Positions 48,490 to 59,013 are shown, counted from the first letter of the stretch. The stretch: 64,000 nt of DNA from Parahoeflea alexandrii (GCF_027214025.1 NZ_JAPWHB010000003.1:186001-250000); one strand, 5' to 3'. Numbers and translations are program-made. The notes: generated from the letters alone by a model not told the origin.

Positions 48490-49641
48490 ATGATTGACGA
48501 AGCAACGCTCGATCGCGCTGTGAACGCCGGCATTGTCAGCGCTGCACAGCGTGACGCACTGTTGTCCCTTGCGCTTGAAAGACGCGGGCCCGCGGAAAGC
48601 CCCGTCCTGTCTGTCGATGACCAGATGCGTCTTGTCGGCGGCGGCAACGACATCTTCGTCACCGTCGGTATCGTGCTGTTGTTTTCAGGCGCCCTGTTTG
48701 CACTGCAGGCCGTGTTGCCGCGCGACAGCATGATGCTCGCAGCCCTGCTGGCTGCGGGAAGCTGGATCGTTGCGGAGATCGTCACCCGGCAGAAGCGGAT
48801 GCGGCTTTCGAGCACATTGCTGGCGCTGGTGTTCAGCGCCTCGGTCCTGACCCTGCTCATTGATTTCATCGGGACGCAGTTCAGCCTGCCGGGAGCGATC
48901 AACGCTTTCTCGCTGCTGGCGCTCAAGGATGACGCACTGCCGATCGGGCTGATCCTGGCTGGCGGCCTGATCGCGGCTTCGGCTGTCTATTTCATGCGGT
49001 TCAAGGTTCCGGTGCTTGCGGCAATCGTTGCAATCTCAGCCACAAGCTTCGCGTTTCTGATCGCCATGCTGGTTTATTACGAGCAGATGGCCAGCGGCGC
49101 TATTGCCGCGCCGGCTCCCGACCAGCTGGCGCAGGTGGTTTCAAGCGCGCTGAGCATTCCGCTGGTTTGCGGGTTCGTTGTGTTTGCGGTGGCGGTCATT
49201 CTCGATCTGCGCGACCGGGAACGGCAGACCGTCTGGTCGGATTGCGCCTTCTGGCTGCATGTTGTTTCGGCGCCGCTCTTGGTGCATCCGCTGTTCATCC
49301 TGGCCACCGGCCAGGATGTGCTTGCCGGCCGGATCGAACCGGGGATGGGCGCCAGCATCCTGCTTGGCCTGATGATCGCCGCATTCGTGCTGGTGGCGCT
49401 CGCCATCGACCGCCGTTCCCTGCTTGCGCCGACGCTTGCGTATTTCGGCTCCGTCGGGATCTACTACCTCGTCAACGAGGCGGCCAACACGACCGGCATT
49501 CCGCCCTTTGCCCTGATCCTCTTGACCATCGGCGCCATCGTCATCCTGTTCGGGGCGGGCTGGCAAAGGATCCGGCGCTTGATTATCAGCCCGCTGCTTC
49601 CCACATCGGTGCTTGAGAGACTTCCCCCCATAAAGGCATGA
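48490..49641 (+). CDS. multi-pass membrane protein of unknown function
   Basis: I do not recognise this 383-residue protein. After a ~50-residue hydrophilic N-terminus ([20 protein letters not shown]) it has about ten hydrophobic segments, for example [20 protein letters not shown] and [19 protein letters not shown], and no enzyme motif. It lies between hslV and hslU, only 7 bp before hslU, so it is co-transcribed with it. Related species often have other small genes at this place. Confidence 0.7.
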   Translation: MIDEATLDRAVNAGIVSAAQRDALLSLALERRGPAESPVLSVDDQMRLVGGGNDIFVTVGIVLLFSGALFALQAVLPRDSMMLAALLAAGSWIVAEIVTRQKRMRLSSTLLALVFSASVLTLLIDFIGTQFSLPGAINAFSLLALKDDALPIGLILAGGLIAASAVYFMRFKVPVLAAIVAISATSFAFLIAMLVYYEQMASGAIAAPAPDQLAQVVSSALSIPLVCGFVVFAVAVILDLRDRERQTVWSDCAFWLHVVSAPLLVHPLFILATGQDVLAGRIEPGMGASILLGLMIAAFVLVALAIDRRSLLAPTLAYFGSVGIYYLVNEAANTTGIPPFALILLTIGAIVILFGAGWQRIRRLIISPLLPTSVLERLPPIKA

Positions 49642-49648
49642 TTCCGAC

Positions 49649-50956
49649 ATGAGCAATTTCTCCCCACGTGAAACCGTCACCGAACTCGACCGCTTCATCA
49701 TCGGCCAGAAGGATGCCAAGCGGGCTGTCGCCATCGCGCTGAGAAACCGCTGGCGGCGGCAGAAGCTCGAAGGGATGTTGCGCGAAGAGGTGATGCCGAA
49801 GAACATCCTGATGATCGGACCGACCGGCGTCGGCAAGACCGAGATCTCGCGCCGGCTGGCGAAGCTGGCGGGCGCGCCGTTCGTCAAGGTGGAGGCAACC
49901 AAGTTCACGGAGGTCGGCTATGTTGGCCGCGATGTCGAGCAGATTATCCGCGATCTGGTCGAGGTTGGAATCACGCTGGTGCGCGAGCGCAAGCGTGCGG
50001 AGGTGCAGGCAAAGGCCAAGCTGAATGCCGAAGAAAGGGTGCTCGACGCATTGGTGGGCAACACCGCCTCGCCCGCGACCCGGGACTCCTTCCGCAAGAA
50101 GCTGCGCGACGGACTGCTCGACGACAAGGAAATCGAGATCGAAGTGGCCGACAGCTCGTCCGGGATGCCGCAATTCGAGCTTCCGGGAATGCAGGGCGCC
50201 AATGTCGGCGTTCTCAATCTTGGCGACCTGTTCGGCAAGGCAATGGGCGGGCGGACACGCAAGATCAAGACAACGGTCCGCGAATCGCATGATTCGCTGC
50301 TCAATGACGAGTCCGACAAGCTGCTCGACATGGAACAGATCCACCAGGAAGCACTGAAATCGGCCCAGGATGACGGCATCGTCTTCATCGACGAAATCGA
50401 CAAGATCGCATCGCGCGAAGGCGGAATGGGCGCGGGCGTTTCCCGCGAGGGCGTGCAGCGCGACCTGCTGCCGCTGGTGGAAGGCACGACGGTGGCGACG
50501 AAGTACGGACCGGTGAAGACCGATCACATTTTGTTTATCGCGTCGGGCGCGTTCCACGTGTCCAAGCCGTCCGACCTGTTGCCGGAGCTGCAGGGTCGTC
50601 TGCCGATCCGGGTCGAGCTCAGGGCGCTCGGCAAGGATGATTTCCGCCGGATCCTGACGGAGACCGAAGCCAGTTTGATCAAGCAGTATGTGGCCTTGAT
50701 GGCGACCGAAGACCTGACACTGGAATTCACCGAGGATGCAATCGATGCGCTGGCCGAAGTCGCCGTGCACCTGAATTCGAGCATCGAGAACATCGGCGCA
50801 CGGCGTTTGCAGACAGTCATGGAGCGGGTTCTCGACGAGATTTCTTTTACGGCTCCAGATCAGCCGGGCTCGACAATCACGATTGATTCAGACTATGTCC
50901 GGGAACACGTTGGCGACCTAGCGCAGAATACAGACCTGTCGCGTTTTATTCTCTGA
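49649..50956 (+). CDS. hslU: ATP-dependent protease ATPase subunit HslU
   Basis: This 435-residue AAA+ unfoldase feeds HslV. Walker A is [15 protein letters not shown], Walker B is [11 protein letters not shown], and the C-terminal tail NTDLSRFIL docks into HslV. The intermediate I-domain spans about residues 110-240. Size and tail are standard. Confidence 0.97.
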   Translation: MSNFSPRETVTELDRFIIGQKDAKRAVAIALRNRWRRQKLEGMLREEVMPKNILMIGPTGVGKTEISRRLAKLAGAPFVKVEATKFTEVGYVGRDVEQIIRDLVEVGITLVRERKRAEVQAKAKLNAEERVLDALVGNTASPATRDSFRKKLRDGLLDDKEIEIEVADSSSGMPQFELPGMQGANVGVLNLGDLFGKAMGGRTRKIKTTVRESHDSLLNDESDKLLDMEQIHQEALKSAQDDGIVFIDEIDKIASREGGMGAGVSREGVQRDLLPLVEGTTVATKYGPVKTDHILFIASGAFHVSKPSDLLPELQGRLPIRVELRALGKDDFRRILTETEASLIKQYVALMATEDLTLEFTEDAIDALAEVAVHLNSSIENIGARRLQTVMERVLDEISFTAPDQPGSTITIDSDYVREHVGDLAQNTDLSRFIL

Positions 50957-51043
50957 TCCGCGATTCCTCGAAGCGCTTCGCAAGCAATACGTGATCCGTG
51001 ACCTGCGTCAGGTCGTAGATCTGTTTACGTGGTGGAGAGGAAG

Positions 51044-52033
51044 ATGATCGTGCCCAGCTCAAAGTTCAACGCCGTGATAGCGATCGCGATCGCATTCACC
51101 ATGAGCTTTGCCGCCGTGCCGCCGACCTACTCGGCCGAACCGGTCGCCAAGGGAAACCGCAACGTCCGCCAACCCGACATTCCGGGTGCATCCAAGCGCC
51201 GCACCGAGGCGACCAAGTCGACGTTCGATGCGAAATACGAGAAGATCCGCGATCTGATCGCCGACGATGCCAAGCTCCGCCGGAAAATCCGGTCGGTGTC
51301 GAAGGCCTACAAGATCGACCCGATTCATATCGTCGGGGCACTGGTCGGCGAGCACACCTACAATGTCGATGCCTATGACCGGCTGCAGACCTATTACGTC
51401 AAGGCCATCTCCTATGCCGGAGAAAGGTTTCGCTTCGAATATGATGGCGAAAGCGTTCTGGATTTCGTCAAACGTCCCGAGTTCGAGGACTGCAAGGAAG
51501 ATTCGGGCTCGGCCAAGCTGTGGACCTGCCGCGAGGAAGTCTGGGAAAAGAGCTTTCGCGGCAAGAAGGTATCGGGCAAATCCTTCCCGGACGACCGGTT
51601 CGGCGCCGTGTTCTTCCAGCCGTTCTATGCCGGGCAGACCTTCGGGCTGGGCCAGCTCAACCCGTTGACTGCCCTGATGCACACGGATCGCGTCAACAAG
51701 GTTTCGAGGCTGAGAAAACTCGATGCCGGCAATGCCGCCGAAGTCTACAAGGCAATCATGGAGCCGGATTCGACGCTCGCCTACATGGCAGCGTCGATTG
51801 CCGAGTCGATCGAGAACTACCGGGACCTGGCCGGATTCGACATTTCCGGAAATCCCGGGCTGACAGCAACCCTGTACAATGTCGGCAACAGCCTGCGCCG
51901 GGCCAAGGCCCTGGGCGCGGAGAACGAAAAGCGGAAGAAGCGCGGCCTGAAACCGAAGCCTCCAACCGAGAACTACTACGGCTGGCTGGTCAACCAGCAT
52001 GAAGACGAGTTGCGCGAGATCATCGAGCGCTAG
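51044..52033 (+). CDS. exported DUF1402 protein
   Basis: This 329-residue protein has a Sec signal peptide (MIVPSSKFNAVIAIAIAFT, cleavage likely after TYSA). The mature part is a DUF1402 protein. It contains IHIVGALVGEHTYNVDAYD and FGLGQLNPLTAL, which look like the Glu and the G-L-x-Q loop of lysozyme-fold transglycosylases, though this is only inferred. The ATG at 51044 has GGAGAGG upstream; a GTG at 51029 is the longer alternative. Confidence 0.75.
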   Translation: MIVPSSKFNAVIAIAIAFTMSFAAVPPTYSAEPVAKGNRNVRQPDIPGASKRRTEATKSTFDAKYEKIRDLIADDAKLRRKIRSVSKAYKIDPIHIVGALVGEHTYNVDAYDRLQTYYVKAISYAGERFRFEYDGESVLDFVKRPEFEDCKEDSGSAKLWTCREEVWEKSFRGKKVSGKSFPDDRFGAVFFQPFYAGQTFGLGQLNPLTALMHTDRVNKVSRLRKLDAGNAAEVYKAIMEPDSTLAYMAASIAESIENYRDLAGFDISGNPGLTATLYNVGNSLRRAKALGAENEKRKKRGLKPKPPTENYYGWLVNQHEDELREIIER

Positions 52034-52126
52034 GCACTTTCAGGAACAGTGGTCACCGGTTTCGCGTCCGGAACTGCATGAAAGCAAGCAAGGACCCTGC
52101 CGGTTTCCCTTTCTCAAGGGCCTGGA

Positions 52127-52546
52127 TTATCGGCGTGAGCGATCTTTTGGCGCTTGTGCCGTGCGCGAATGCGGTCCGCTCTCCCCGGCAAAATTGCCGC
52201 GATCGATCAATGCTTCAATCTCTTGCAGCGTCGGGGCATCCAGGCGACCGATTGCCGTGGCCAGCTTGTTGGCAACTTCGGTGGCCTTCGGCGTGAGGCC
52301 GGACGTGTTGATGACGACTTTCGGCCGGGACAAGCCGGCGAGCATCTGCAACTCCTCGGCCTCATCCCAGATGATGTTGAAATAGCCGATGACCCGCTGG
52401 ACGAATTCCCAACTCGGTTCGGAGCGGTTTCCGTGTTCGAGCGCGGACAAATAGGCCGGCGAGACACCGATGGCGCTGGCCATCTGCCGCTGGGTAACGC
52501 CACGCTCGGCGCGCAACCGCCTGATCGCCTCACCAAACGGGGTCAT
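52127..52546 (-). CDS. XRE-family helix-turn-helix regulator
   Basis: This 139-residue protein has an N-terminal XRE HTH (about 5-60, GVTQRQMASAIGVSPAYLSA) followed by a helical region of unknown role. Its ATG overlaps the smr stop (4 nt), so it is the last gene of timA-mltA-smr-xre. Target genes are unknown. The family call is firm. Confidence 0.88.
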   Translation of the reverse strand: MTPFGEAIRRLRAERGVTQRQMASAIGVSPAYLSALEHGNRSEPSWEFVQRVIGYFNIIWDEAEELQMLAGLSRPKVVINTSGLTPKATEVANKLATAIGRLDAPTLQEIEALIDRGNFAGESGPHSRTAQAPKDRSRR

Positions 52547-53094
52547 CGCAGGTTTCCCTTCTCCCGGCGCAAGCGGATATACAACGCACCTTCGCCGCCA
52601 TGGCTACGGGCTGCATCCTCGTATCCGGATATCAGGAAACGGAACTCGGGCTTGCCAAGCCAGACCGGAACGGCTCGCTTGAGGGCGCCCTCGCTGCCAC
52701 GCGACGCACCTTTTCCGGTAATGACCAGGACATGCCTGAGGCCGCGTTCGTGGGCGCGCGCGAGGAACCCGAACAACAGATTGTGTGCCTCGCTCTGGGT
52801 CAGCCCATGCAGGTCGATGCGGCCATCGATCGGCAGCCGGCCACGCGCCAGCTTGCGGATGACCGGCTTTTCGATCGGGTGCGGCTGTTTCCGGGATGGC
52901 GCGTTCGGTCCGGGCGCCGGCTGTTGGGCTTTGGCCGGCCTTTCCGGTGGCGCCGGCGGCGTCGGAACCGGGGGCTCGACCGCAAACCAGTCGTCTTCCG
53001 GAATTTCCTTTCCCGGAAAGGCCTCGACGGTGCGCGCGATCCTGGCCCAGATGATGCGGTCTTCGTGGCTCAATCTTGACTTGTCACCGCTCAT
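52543..53094 (-). CDS. Smr-domain protein
   Basis: This 183-residue protein has a Pro-rich linker (about 40-75) and a C-terminal Smr domain with IDGRIDLHGLTQSEA and VLVITGKGASRG. Smr domains are nucleases or nucleic-acid binders. The start at 53094 overlaps the mltA end by 11 bp. Smr proteins here are usually annotated as DNA mismatch repair MutS-related, but no MutS body is present. Confidence 0.87.
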   Translation of the reverse strand: MSGDKSRLSHEDRIIWARIARTVEAFPGKEIPEDDWFAVEPPVPTPPAPPERPAKAQQPAPGPNAPSRKQPHPIEKPVIRKLARGRLPIDGRIDLHGLTQSEAHNLLFGFLARAHERGLRHVLVITGKGASRGSEGALKRAVPVWLGKPEFRFLISGYEDAARSHGGEGALYIRLRREKGNLR

Positions 53095-54211
53095 GACCGG
53101 CCCGCCGTGCGACTTCCGATCCAACCGGAGCAAGAATGACAAAGCGGGCAGATGCCTTGATCGAGCCGGCTTTTTCGCCGGCTGCGGATCCGCATCCGGC
53201 GAACAGGTCTCCGCGAGCCGGCCCGACAATCGCGGTGCCGGTGTCCTGGGCGATCATCAGCCGTGCAAACGGACGCGGCTCGTCAAAATCCTGCAGGCCG
53301 GGCGCCGACACGAAGATCGGTGTCCCGAAGGTATGAATGTGGCGATCGACGGCAAGCGACCGGCCGGGCTCGAGCGGGACCTTGGCCGCCGCAACGGGAC
53401 CCAGATAATCGTTTTCGACAGCCGCCTTCTCGAAGAAGATGAATGAGCGGTTTTCCCACATCAGCCTGTCGGCCCGCTCCGGGTTGGCCGCCAGCCACTG
53501 CCTGATGGCGGCCATGGACATCAGATCGGGTGCAATCTCGCCGCGCTTTACCAGCAAACCACCAATGCCGGTGAAGGGATGACCGCTCTTGGCGGAATAG
53601 GTGATCCGTTCCACTCGGCCATCGGGGAAGCAGAGCCGGGCACAGCCCTGGACGTGGGCAAAAAACACGTCGGCGCGGCAGCTTGCCCAGGCAATCTCCA
53701 GGCTGAGGCCGTCGAAGGCACCGGATTCAATGGCCTGGCGGTCCGGGCACAATGTCATCCCGTCCGCACCGGCGAGCATGAACGCGAAGCCTGACGGGAT
53801 CCCTGCGGGCGGATTATCCGGATCCGGAGCCTTGATCAGGTTCTCCGGTTTGCGCAGGAACGGAAATCGATAGCCGGATTCCGGCGTCTCGCTGACAAAG
53901 ACTTCCGGCTCATAATAACCGGTGACCAGTCCGGTCCCGCCGTCCGGCCTGACCTCCACCGGCCGGAACCAGGTCTCGAAGAAGGAGCGGGCTTCGGCAT
54001 CCGATGGATAGCCGGATTCAGATTCGGCCAGCGCGGCGGCATAGGCAGGTTCGAAATCGGCAGTACCGAGACCGAGAGATCCGGTGCGATAGGGTTTGGT
54101 TTGGGTCGCATGAAGCGCCGAGCGGCGAAAGGCGGCAAAAGCTGCCGCCGGCCTGTCTTCCGCCCAACCGGGAAGGGTCGAGAAGTCTTCCCGGTCAAGC
54201 GACAGACCCAT
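53084..54211 (-). CDS. mltA: MltA-type lytic transglycosylase
   Basis: This 375-residue protein has the MltA domain (about 75-280, TGYYEPEVFVSETPESGYRF) and the C-terminal 3D domain (TPIFVSAPGL, FARLMIAQDTGTAIVGPARG, GDLFAGCGSAA). It cleaves peptidoglycan glycan strands. The visible N-terminus, MGLSLDREDFSTLPGWAED, has neither signal peptide nor lipobox, unlike E. coli MltA. It begins within the timA stop (TAATG). Confidence 0.9.
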   Translation of the reverse strand: MGLSLDREDFSTLPGWAEDRPAAAFAAFRRSALHATQTKPYRTGSLGLGTADFEPAYAAALAESESGYPSDAEARSFFETWFRPVEVRPDGGTGLVTGYYEPEVFVSETPESGYRFPFLRKPENLIKAPDPDNPPAGIPSGFAFMLAGADGMTLCPDRQAIESGAFDGLSLEIAWASCRADVFFAHVQGCARLCFPDGRVERITYSAKSGHPFTGIGGLLVKRGEIAPDLMSMAAIRQWLAANPERADRLMWENRSFIFFEKAAVENDYLGPVAAAKVPLEPGRSLAVDRHIHTFGTPIFVSAPGLQDFDEPRPFARLMIAQDTGTAIVGPARGDLFAGCGSAAGEKAGSIKASARFVILAPVGSEVARRAGHER

Positions 54212-54912
54212 TACTGATCGGCTTCCGTCGCAATCAGACGCCAGTTCGGATCACGCGAGCGGGTGTCGCGGGCAAAGGTCCAGACATCATTGACATCGGT
54301 CACCTCGGCGAGATCGCCCTCGATCACCTGTCCGTCCTTGTCGAGAGTGGCCGATATCAGCTGGCTGATGATCCGGACGGTGATGTTGGCTTCCGTGCCC
54401 TTCATCTCGGCCTGAATGATCGAGGCCTTCTCGATGCCGACGAAGTTGGACCGAACAGTTTCGCCCCTTGATTCGCGCTCTTCGATCGCAGCGACGAAGC
54501 CGTCAAAGACCTCGCGCGACAGCAGGCCCTTCAAGGTCTTGCGGTCGCCTTCAGCATAGGCCGAGACGATCATCTCGTAGGCCGTGCTGGCGCCGCCGAC
54601 AAATTCGTTGGGGGAGAAGGACGGATCGGCTGTCACCACGTCGCGCAGGCCCTTGTTGAGTTCCGTGCCCGGTTCGGCGTAAGCGTCGACGGCGGCGAAT
54701 GTATCCGGCTCCTGATTTTCCCGGCCGCGGCGCGGCAATGTCACCACCTTGGGATCATCCAGCCCTTCGGGCGCCTGATCGCGTCGGGCCATCTGGTCCT
54801 GCGGCGGGCGTTGTTCGTGGCCGGTCCGCTTGCCAAGCACCGACCGCAGCTGGATGAATATGATCACCGCCGCCACAAAAAAGAAGAACGTCACAAAATC
54901 AAAGGAACCCAT
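54211..54912 (-). CDS. Tim44/TimA-family protein
   Basis: This 233-residue protein has one N-terminal membrane segment (FDFVTFFFFVAAVIIFIQL) and a C-terminal Tim44-like domain (about 85-230). Bacterial homologues are called TimA and are placed at the inner membrane. It is the first gene of the timA-mltA-smr-xre unit and divergent from fxsA. Confidence 0.88.
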   Translation of the reverse strand: MGSFDFVTFFFFVAAVIIFIQLRSVLGKRTGHEQRPPQDQMARRDQAPEGLDDPKVVTLPRRGRENQEPDTFAAVDAYAEPGTELNKGLRDVVTADPSFSPNEFVGGASTAYEMIVSAYAEGDRKTLKGLLSREVFDGFVAAIEERESRGETVRSNFVGIEKASIIQAEMKGTEANITVRIISQLISATLDKDGQVIEGDLAEVTDVNDVWTFARDTRSRDPNWRLIATEADQ

Positions 54913-55043
54913 TCCCGCCTTCTTTCGGTTACATCATCAATCAGGATGCATATAATCCCCCCAAGCCCATCAATCAAAGGGTCAGACCACTCTATTTGTC
55001 TCCGGCCCATCAAACAGCCGGTCCCGACGTCGGATAATTCCTC

Positions 55044-55580
55044 ATGCGCTTCTCCCTGATCCCGTTTCTGCTGCTCGTGGTGCCACTGGCCGAGATTGCA
55101 GCTTTTGTTGTCATCGGCGGCCAGATCGGGGTCTGGGCGACGCTGGGCATGGTTCTGTTGACGGCCATCATCGGCAGTTTTCTGCTCAGGTGGCAGGGCG
55201 TGGGATTGTTCAACCGGATCAATACCGAACTGCGCGCCAACCGCGTGCCCGGCCGCGAACTGGTTCATGGCGTGATGATCCTGGTTGCCGGCGTGCTGTT
55301 GCTGACACCTGGATTCGTGACCGATACGCTTGGATTCCTGCTTTTCATTCCGGCCATTCGCGACCTTTTCTGGCGCTCGGTAAAGGACCGGATCGTCGTT
55401 GAGACCATGTCGAGCGGTTTTGCCAGCACCACGCGGAGACCCTCCGCCGCCGACGGGGTGGTGGATCTCGACGAGGATGAATACCACCGCAACCCGGATC
55501 CGTCGTCTCCCTGGTCCGAGGAGACTGATCGCCTGTCCAGGCCCGGCAAGCCGGATGGCCGCGGCTCAAACGGGTTGTAA
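55044..55580 (+). CDS. FxsA-family membrane protein
   Basis: This 178-residue protein has three or four hydrophobic segments and the FxsA pattern (PFLLLVVPLAEIAAFVVIG, LRWQGVGLFNRI and LLTPGFVTDTLGFLLFIP). The C-terminal third is hydrophilic and acidic. FxsA-type proteins affect phage exclusion in E. coli; the normal role is unknown. It lies 81 bp before secB. Confidence 0.9.
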   Translation: MRFSLIPFLLLVVPLAEIAAFVVIGGQIGVWATLGMVLLTAIIGSFLLRWQGVGLFNRINTELRANRVPGRELVHGVMILVAGVLLLTPGFVTDTLGFLLFIPAIRDLFWRSVKDRIVVETMSSGFASTTRRPSAADGVVDLDEDEYHRNPDPSSPWSEETDRLSRPGKPDGRGSNGL

Positions 55581-55661
55581 GCCCGATCCCGAAATGCTAG
55601 CCCAAGTCCGGACAATTTACCGGATGACCGCATTCGCGGATGAACAACAGGGAAGAGCCAG

Positions 55662-56174
55662 ATGGCAAAAGATACTACCGGCAAAGGCGGCGAAGCAGCA
55701 ACGGAAGCGCAGGGAAATGGTCAGGCCCCGACCCTGAACATCCTGGCCCAGTACATCAAGGATCTGTCCTTCGAGAATCCGGGCGCGCCGAAGTCGCTCG
55801 GCCCGCGCGAGAAGGCACCCGACATCAACATCAATGTGAACGTCAACGCCAATCCGCTGAGCGAGACAGAATTCGATGTCGTGTTGACGATGAATGCCGA
55901 GGCCAAGACCGGCACCACGGTGCTGTTCAATGTCGAGCTGACCTATGGCGGTGTGTTCCGGGTCGCCAACTTCCCGCAGGAACACATGCTGCCGCTGCTG
56001 TTCATCGAATGCCCGCGGATGCTTTTCCCGTTCGCTCGCCAGATCGTCGCCGACGCAACCCGCAACGGCGGTTTCCCGCCGCTTCTGATCGATCCGATCG
56101 ATTTCGCGCAGATGTTCCAGCAACGCATGGCGGAAGAGAACGCCCGGGCCCAGGTTGCCAACAAGGCCAACTGA
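55662..56174 (+). CDS. secB: protein-export chaperone SecB
   Basis: This 170-residue cytosolic chaperone keeps preproteins unfolded for SecA. SecB-type sequence includes [33 protein letters not shown] and [20 protein letters not shown]. The ATG has AGAGCC-type spacing only and no strong ribosome site. It has its own terminator. Confidence 0.96.
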   Translation: MAKDTTGKGGEAATEAQGNGQAPTLNILAQYIKDLSFENPGAPKSLGPREKAPDININVNVNANPLSETEFDVVLTMNAEAKTGTTVLFNVELTYGGVFRVANFPQEHMLPLLFIECPRMLFPFARQIVADATRNGGFPPLLIDPIDFAQMFQQRMAEENARAQVANKAN

Positions 56175-56224
56175 GCCCCGGATTCCGGACCCCGCGGTCA
56201 GGACCATTGCATTTTACTGTGATT

Positions 56225-56244
56225 GCCGCCTTCGGGCGGCTTTT
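56225..56244 (+). terminator. terminator after secB
   Basis: GCCGCC-TTCG-GGCGGC is a stable stem with a UUCG tetraloop, followed by TTTT and TTT. It lies 50 bp after the secB stop. Confidence 0.85.
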
Positions 56245-56267
56245 GCATTTCAGACCGGTGAAGCCTG

Positions 56268-56972
56268 TCAGCCCTGGCCAGGCACCTTGCGCCAAATGGC
56301 GCTGGCGCCGATGCGATCGATCAGGCTCGAATGTGCCTGAAGCTCGGCCTCGCTCAGGCGCGGGGCAAGTGGCCGCGGCCGTTGTCCAATGACGACGATT
56401 TCCTCATCCGCCGCCCGCTCGACGGTGACATTGTCCTTCGTCGACAATCCCAACGCCGCCTGGCGGCCGCCGAGCATCTCGATATAGACGTCCGTCAGCA
56501 GTTCGGCATCGAGCAGCGCGCCGTGCTTGGTCCGGTGCGAGTTGTCGATGCCGTAGCGGCGGCACAAGGCATCAAGGCTGTTGGGGCCCATGGGATGGCG
56601 CCGCCGGGCCAGCGAAAGCGTGTCGATGACCAGTTCCGGCGCGACCACCGGAATGCCCACCCTTTGATACTCGGTATTGAGAAAGCCCATATCGAAGGTC
56701 GCATTGTGGGCGACGTAACGGGCGCCTTCGAAAAACGCGGCGATTTCTTCGGCGACTTCGGCAAACACCGGCTTGTCGGCGAGGAATGCATCGGTGATGC
56801 CGTGGACGGCCAGCGCATCGGGATGCACCTTGCGGCCATCCGGGTTGATGAACAGATGCAGGGTGCGACCGGTCGGAAACTGGTTTTCGAGCTCGATGCA
56901 ACCGATTTCGACAATCCGGTCCGCCTGATTGTCGAGGCCCGTTGTTTCCGTATCGAAGACAATCTCGCGCAT
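56268..56972 (-). CDS. dnaQ: DNA polymerase III subunit epsilon
   Basis: This 234-residue 3'-5' exonuclease is the proofreader of Pol III. The DEDDh motifs are REIVFDTETTGLD, YVAHNATFDMGFL and RTKHGALLDAELL. It starts 1 bp after the coaE stop, closing the ppsR-maf-aroE-coaE-dnaQ run. The C-terminal ~40 residues would bind the polymerase alpha subunit. Confidence 0.96.
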   Translation of the reverse strand: MREIVFDTETTGLDNQADRIVEIGCIELENQFPTGRTLHLFINPDGRKVHPDALAVHGITDAFLADKPVFAEVAEEIAAFFEGARYVAHNATFDMGFLNTEYQRVGIPVVAPELVIDTLSLARRRHPMGPNSLDALCRRYGIDNSHRTKHGALLDAELLTDVYIEMLGGRQAALGLSTKDNVTVERAADEEIVVIGQRPRPLAPRLSEAELQAHSSLIDRIGASAIWRKVPGQG

Positions 56973-56973
56973 G

Positions 56974-57573
56974 TCAGTCACCCTGCCTTCCGGATTGCGT
57001 GAGCGCCGCAACGATTTCGGCGACCTGGGACCGGGCCGCTTCAAGTCCCCGCCCGGTATCGATGACGTAATCGGCGCGGGCGCGTTTTTCAGTGTCCGGT
57101 ATCTGTCGTGCCAGTATCGCCTCAAATTTCTCGGCTGTCATGCCCGGCCGCGCCATGACACGCGTGCGCTGGATTTCCGGCGCACAGCTGACGACAACCA
57201 CAACATCGACCCGGTCCGTGGACCCGGTTTCATACAGCAGTGGAATGTCGAGCAGGACCATGGGCTCACCGCGCGCCGCCGCCGCATCGACAAACTGTTT
57301 TTCGCGCGCCCGCACCAGCGGGTGAATGATCGCTTCGAGCCGCTTGAACTCCTGCGGCGCGGCCATCAGCCTGGCAGACAGGATCTCCCGGTCGACCACG
57401 CCATCAGGCGCGGTTCCCGGAAATGCGGCCTCGATCAGCGGGGCAGCCTCGGCGCTGTAGAGATCATGAACGATCTCGTCGGCGCTGATAACCGGAACGC
57501 CGAGCGCCTTGAACATGTCGGACGTGGTCGATTTGCCCATTCCGATCGAGCCTGTCAGGCCGATGATGATCAT
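56974..57573 (-). CDS. coaE: dephospho-CoA kinase
   Basis: This 199-residue kinase does the last step of CoA synthesis. Walker A is [17 protein letters not shown], followed by [11 protein letters not shown]. The start overlaps the aroE stop (ATGA). With coaA near the his operon, the window holds both a first and a last CoA-pathway gene. Confidence 0.96.
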   Translation of the reverse strand: MIIIGLTGSIGMGKSTTSDMFKALGVPVISADEIVHDLYSAEAAPLIEAAFPGTAPDGVVDREILSARLMAAPQEFKRLEAIIHPLVRAREKQFVDAAAARGEPMVLLDIPLLYETGSTDRVDVVVVVSCAPEIQRTRVMARPGMTAEKFEAILARQIPDTEKRARADYVIDTGRGLEAARSQVAEIVAALTQSGRQGD

Positions 57574-58427
57574 GCATGCGTCTCCATGTCCTTGACGATC
57601 AGCTGCCGCAACTCCGGGGTCACCTCGGGTGTCAGCCCGAACCATCTTGCGAATCCGGGCACTGCCTGGTGCAGCAGCATGCCCAGCCCATCCACCGTTT
57701 TCAAACCCTGGCGTCTTGCCATGGCAAGGATCGGTGTTTCGAGCGGGATGTAGACAATGTCGGTGACCAGGGCACCATCGGCCATCACGGTGAAATCGAT
57801 GTCGGGAACCTCGCGTCCATCCATTCCGAGGGACGTGGTGTTGACGAAGAGATCGGCCGCAGGAAGAAGACCGGAAAGCGCGTCCAAGCCGGAAGCCGCG
57901 GTGCGAGGACCGAATGAATCTGCGAGGGCTTCTGCTCTTTCCACGGTGCGGTTGACGATGTGAACCTTCTCGAATCCCCGCGACAGAAGCGCGTGGATGA
58001 CCGCGCGGCTGGCGCCGCCGGCGCCCAGGATGACGGCCGTCTTTCCAGCATCCCATCCCGGCGCATGCTCATCGAGATTGGCGGCGAAGCCGTGAGAATC
58101 GGTGTTGGTCGCCATCAGGCGTCCGTCCTCGAGCCAGAGCGTGTTGGCCGCGCCGATCTGCCGCGCGATATCGTCCACGTCATCGGCCATGGCCAGGACG
58201 GCCTCCTTGTGCGGGATCGTCACATTGCCGCCGACAAGACCGGACGAGCCATCCTTGAGGGCAGCGATAAAGTAAGGAAGATCATCAGGCGCAACCTGGA
58301 TGGCGTCATAGCGGCCTTGAAGGCCTGCCTGCTGGAGCCAGTATCCGTGGATCAGCGGCGATCTGGAATGGCGGATCGGATAGCCAATGACAAAAGCACG
58401 GGGCGTGTGGTCGAGCATTTCAGCCAT
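57570..58427 (-). CDS. aroE: shikimate dehydrogenase
   Basis: This 285-residue NADPH enzyme makes shikimate. Substrate residues are in [15 protein letters not shown] and [15 protein letters not shown] (Lys), and the cofactor loop is [21 protein letters not shown] is chosen; Met at the third residue back (MLDHTP) is possible. It overlaps maf by 8 bp. Confidence 0.96.
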   Translation of the reverse strand: MAEMLDHTPRAFVIGYPIRHSRSPLIHGYWLQQAGLQGRYDAIQVAPDDLPYFIAALKDGSSGLVGGNVTIPHKEAVLAMADDVDDIARQIGAANTLWLEDGRLMATNTDSHGFAANLDEHAPGWDAGKTAVILGAGGASRAVIHALLSRGFEKVHIVNRTVERAEALADSFGPRTAASGLDALSGLLPAADLFVNTTSLGMDGREVPDIDFTVMADGALVTDIVYIPLETPILAMARRQGLKTVDGLGMLLHQAVPGFARWFGLTPEVTPELRQLIVKDMETHA

Positions 58428-59013
58428 CAATGGCTCCCAGGCGCCGCAGTTCGGAGAGCAGCGGCAGCATCGGCAGGCCGATAATGGTGAAATAGTCGCC
58501 CTCGATCCGCTCGAACAGCTGAATGCCCTCGCCCTCGAACTGGTAGGCACCAACCGATGAAAGCGCTGTGGCTCCGACGCTGGAAAGGTGGCGACCGACA
58601 AATGCCGGATCCAGATCGCGCATGGTCATCCGCGCCACCGACACATGCCGCCAGATAGTTTCGCCGTCTCTTGCCAGAACTACGGCGCTGTTAAGCTCAT
58701 GAGTCTTGCCGGAAAGCGCGAGGAGCCGGCGGCGGGCCTCATCCATGTTCGCCGCCTTGTGAAAAATGTCTCCCTGAAGCGACAAGGTCTGATCAGAGCC
58801 AATGACAATCGCCCCAGGTTTGCGGCCAGACACATCCTGGGCCTTGGCTTCGGCGAGAACGGAGGCCACATCCTCGGGCTCCAGGCCGTCGAGGGTTTGC
58901 TCTACAGCCCGCTCGTCGATGCGTGCGGGCTCGACGTCAAATACCAGGCCGGCATTTTCCAGCAGGGATTTTCTGAAGGGGCTTGCAGAGGCAAGCACAA
59001 GGCGCGGCGCCAT
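58420..59013 (-). CDS. maf: Maf-like nucleotide pyrophosphatase
   Basis: This 197-residue enzyme of the Maf/Ham1 fold removes non-standard nucleoside triphosphates. It has [31 protein letters not shown] and [19 protein letters not shown]. It follows ppsR by 38 bp. Exact nucleotide preference (m7GTP against dTTP/UTP types) is unclear. Confidence 0.93.
   Translation of the reverse strand: MAPRLVLASASPFRKSLLENAGLVFDVEPARIDERAVEQTLDGLEPEDVASVLAEAKAQDVSGRKPGAIVIGSDQTLSLQGDIFHKAANMDEARRRLLALSGKTHELNSAVVLARDGETIWRHVSVARMTMRDLDPAFVGRHLSSVGATALSSVGAYQFEGEGIQLFERIEGDYFTIIGLPMLPLLSELRRLGAIDG

Noticed and set aside
49660-49682. CCCACGTGAAACCG as a third parS site
   Set aside because: Only one half matches the consensus, and it lies inside the hslU start; chance is likely.
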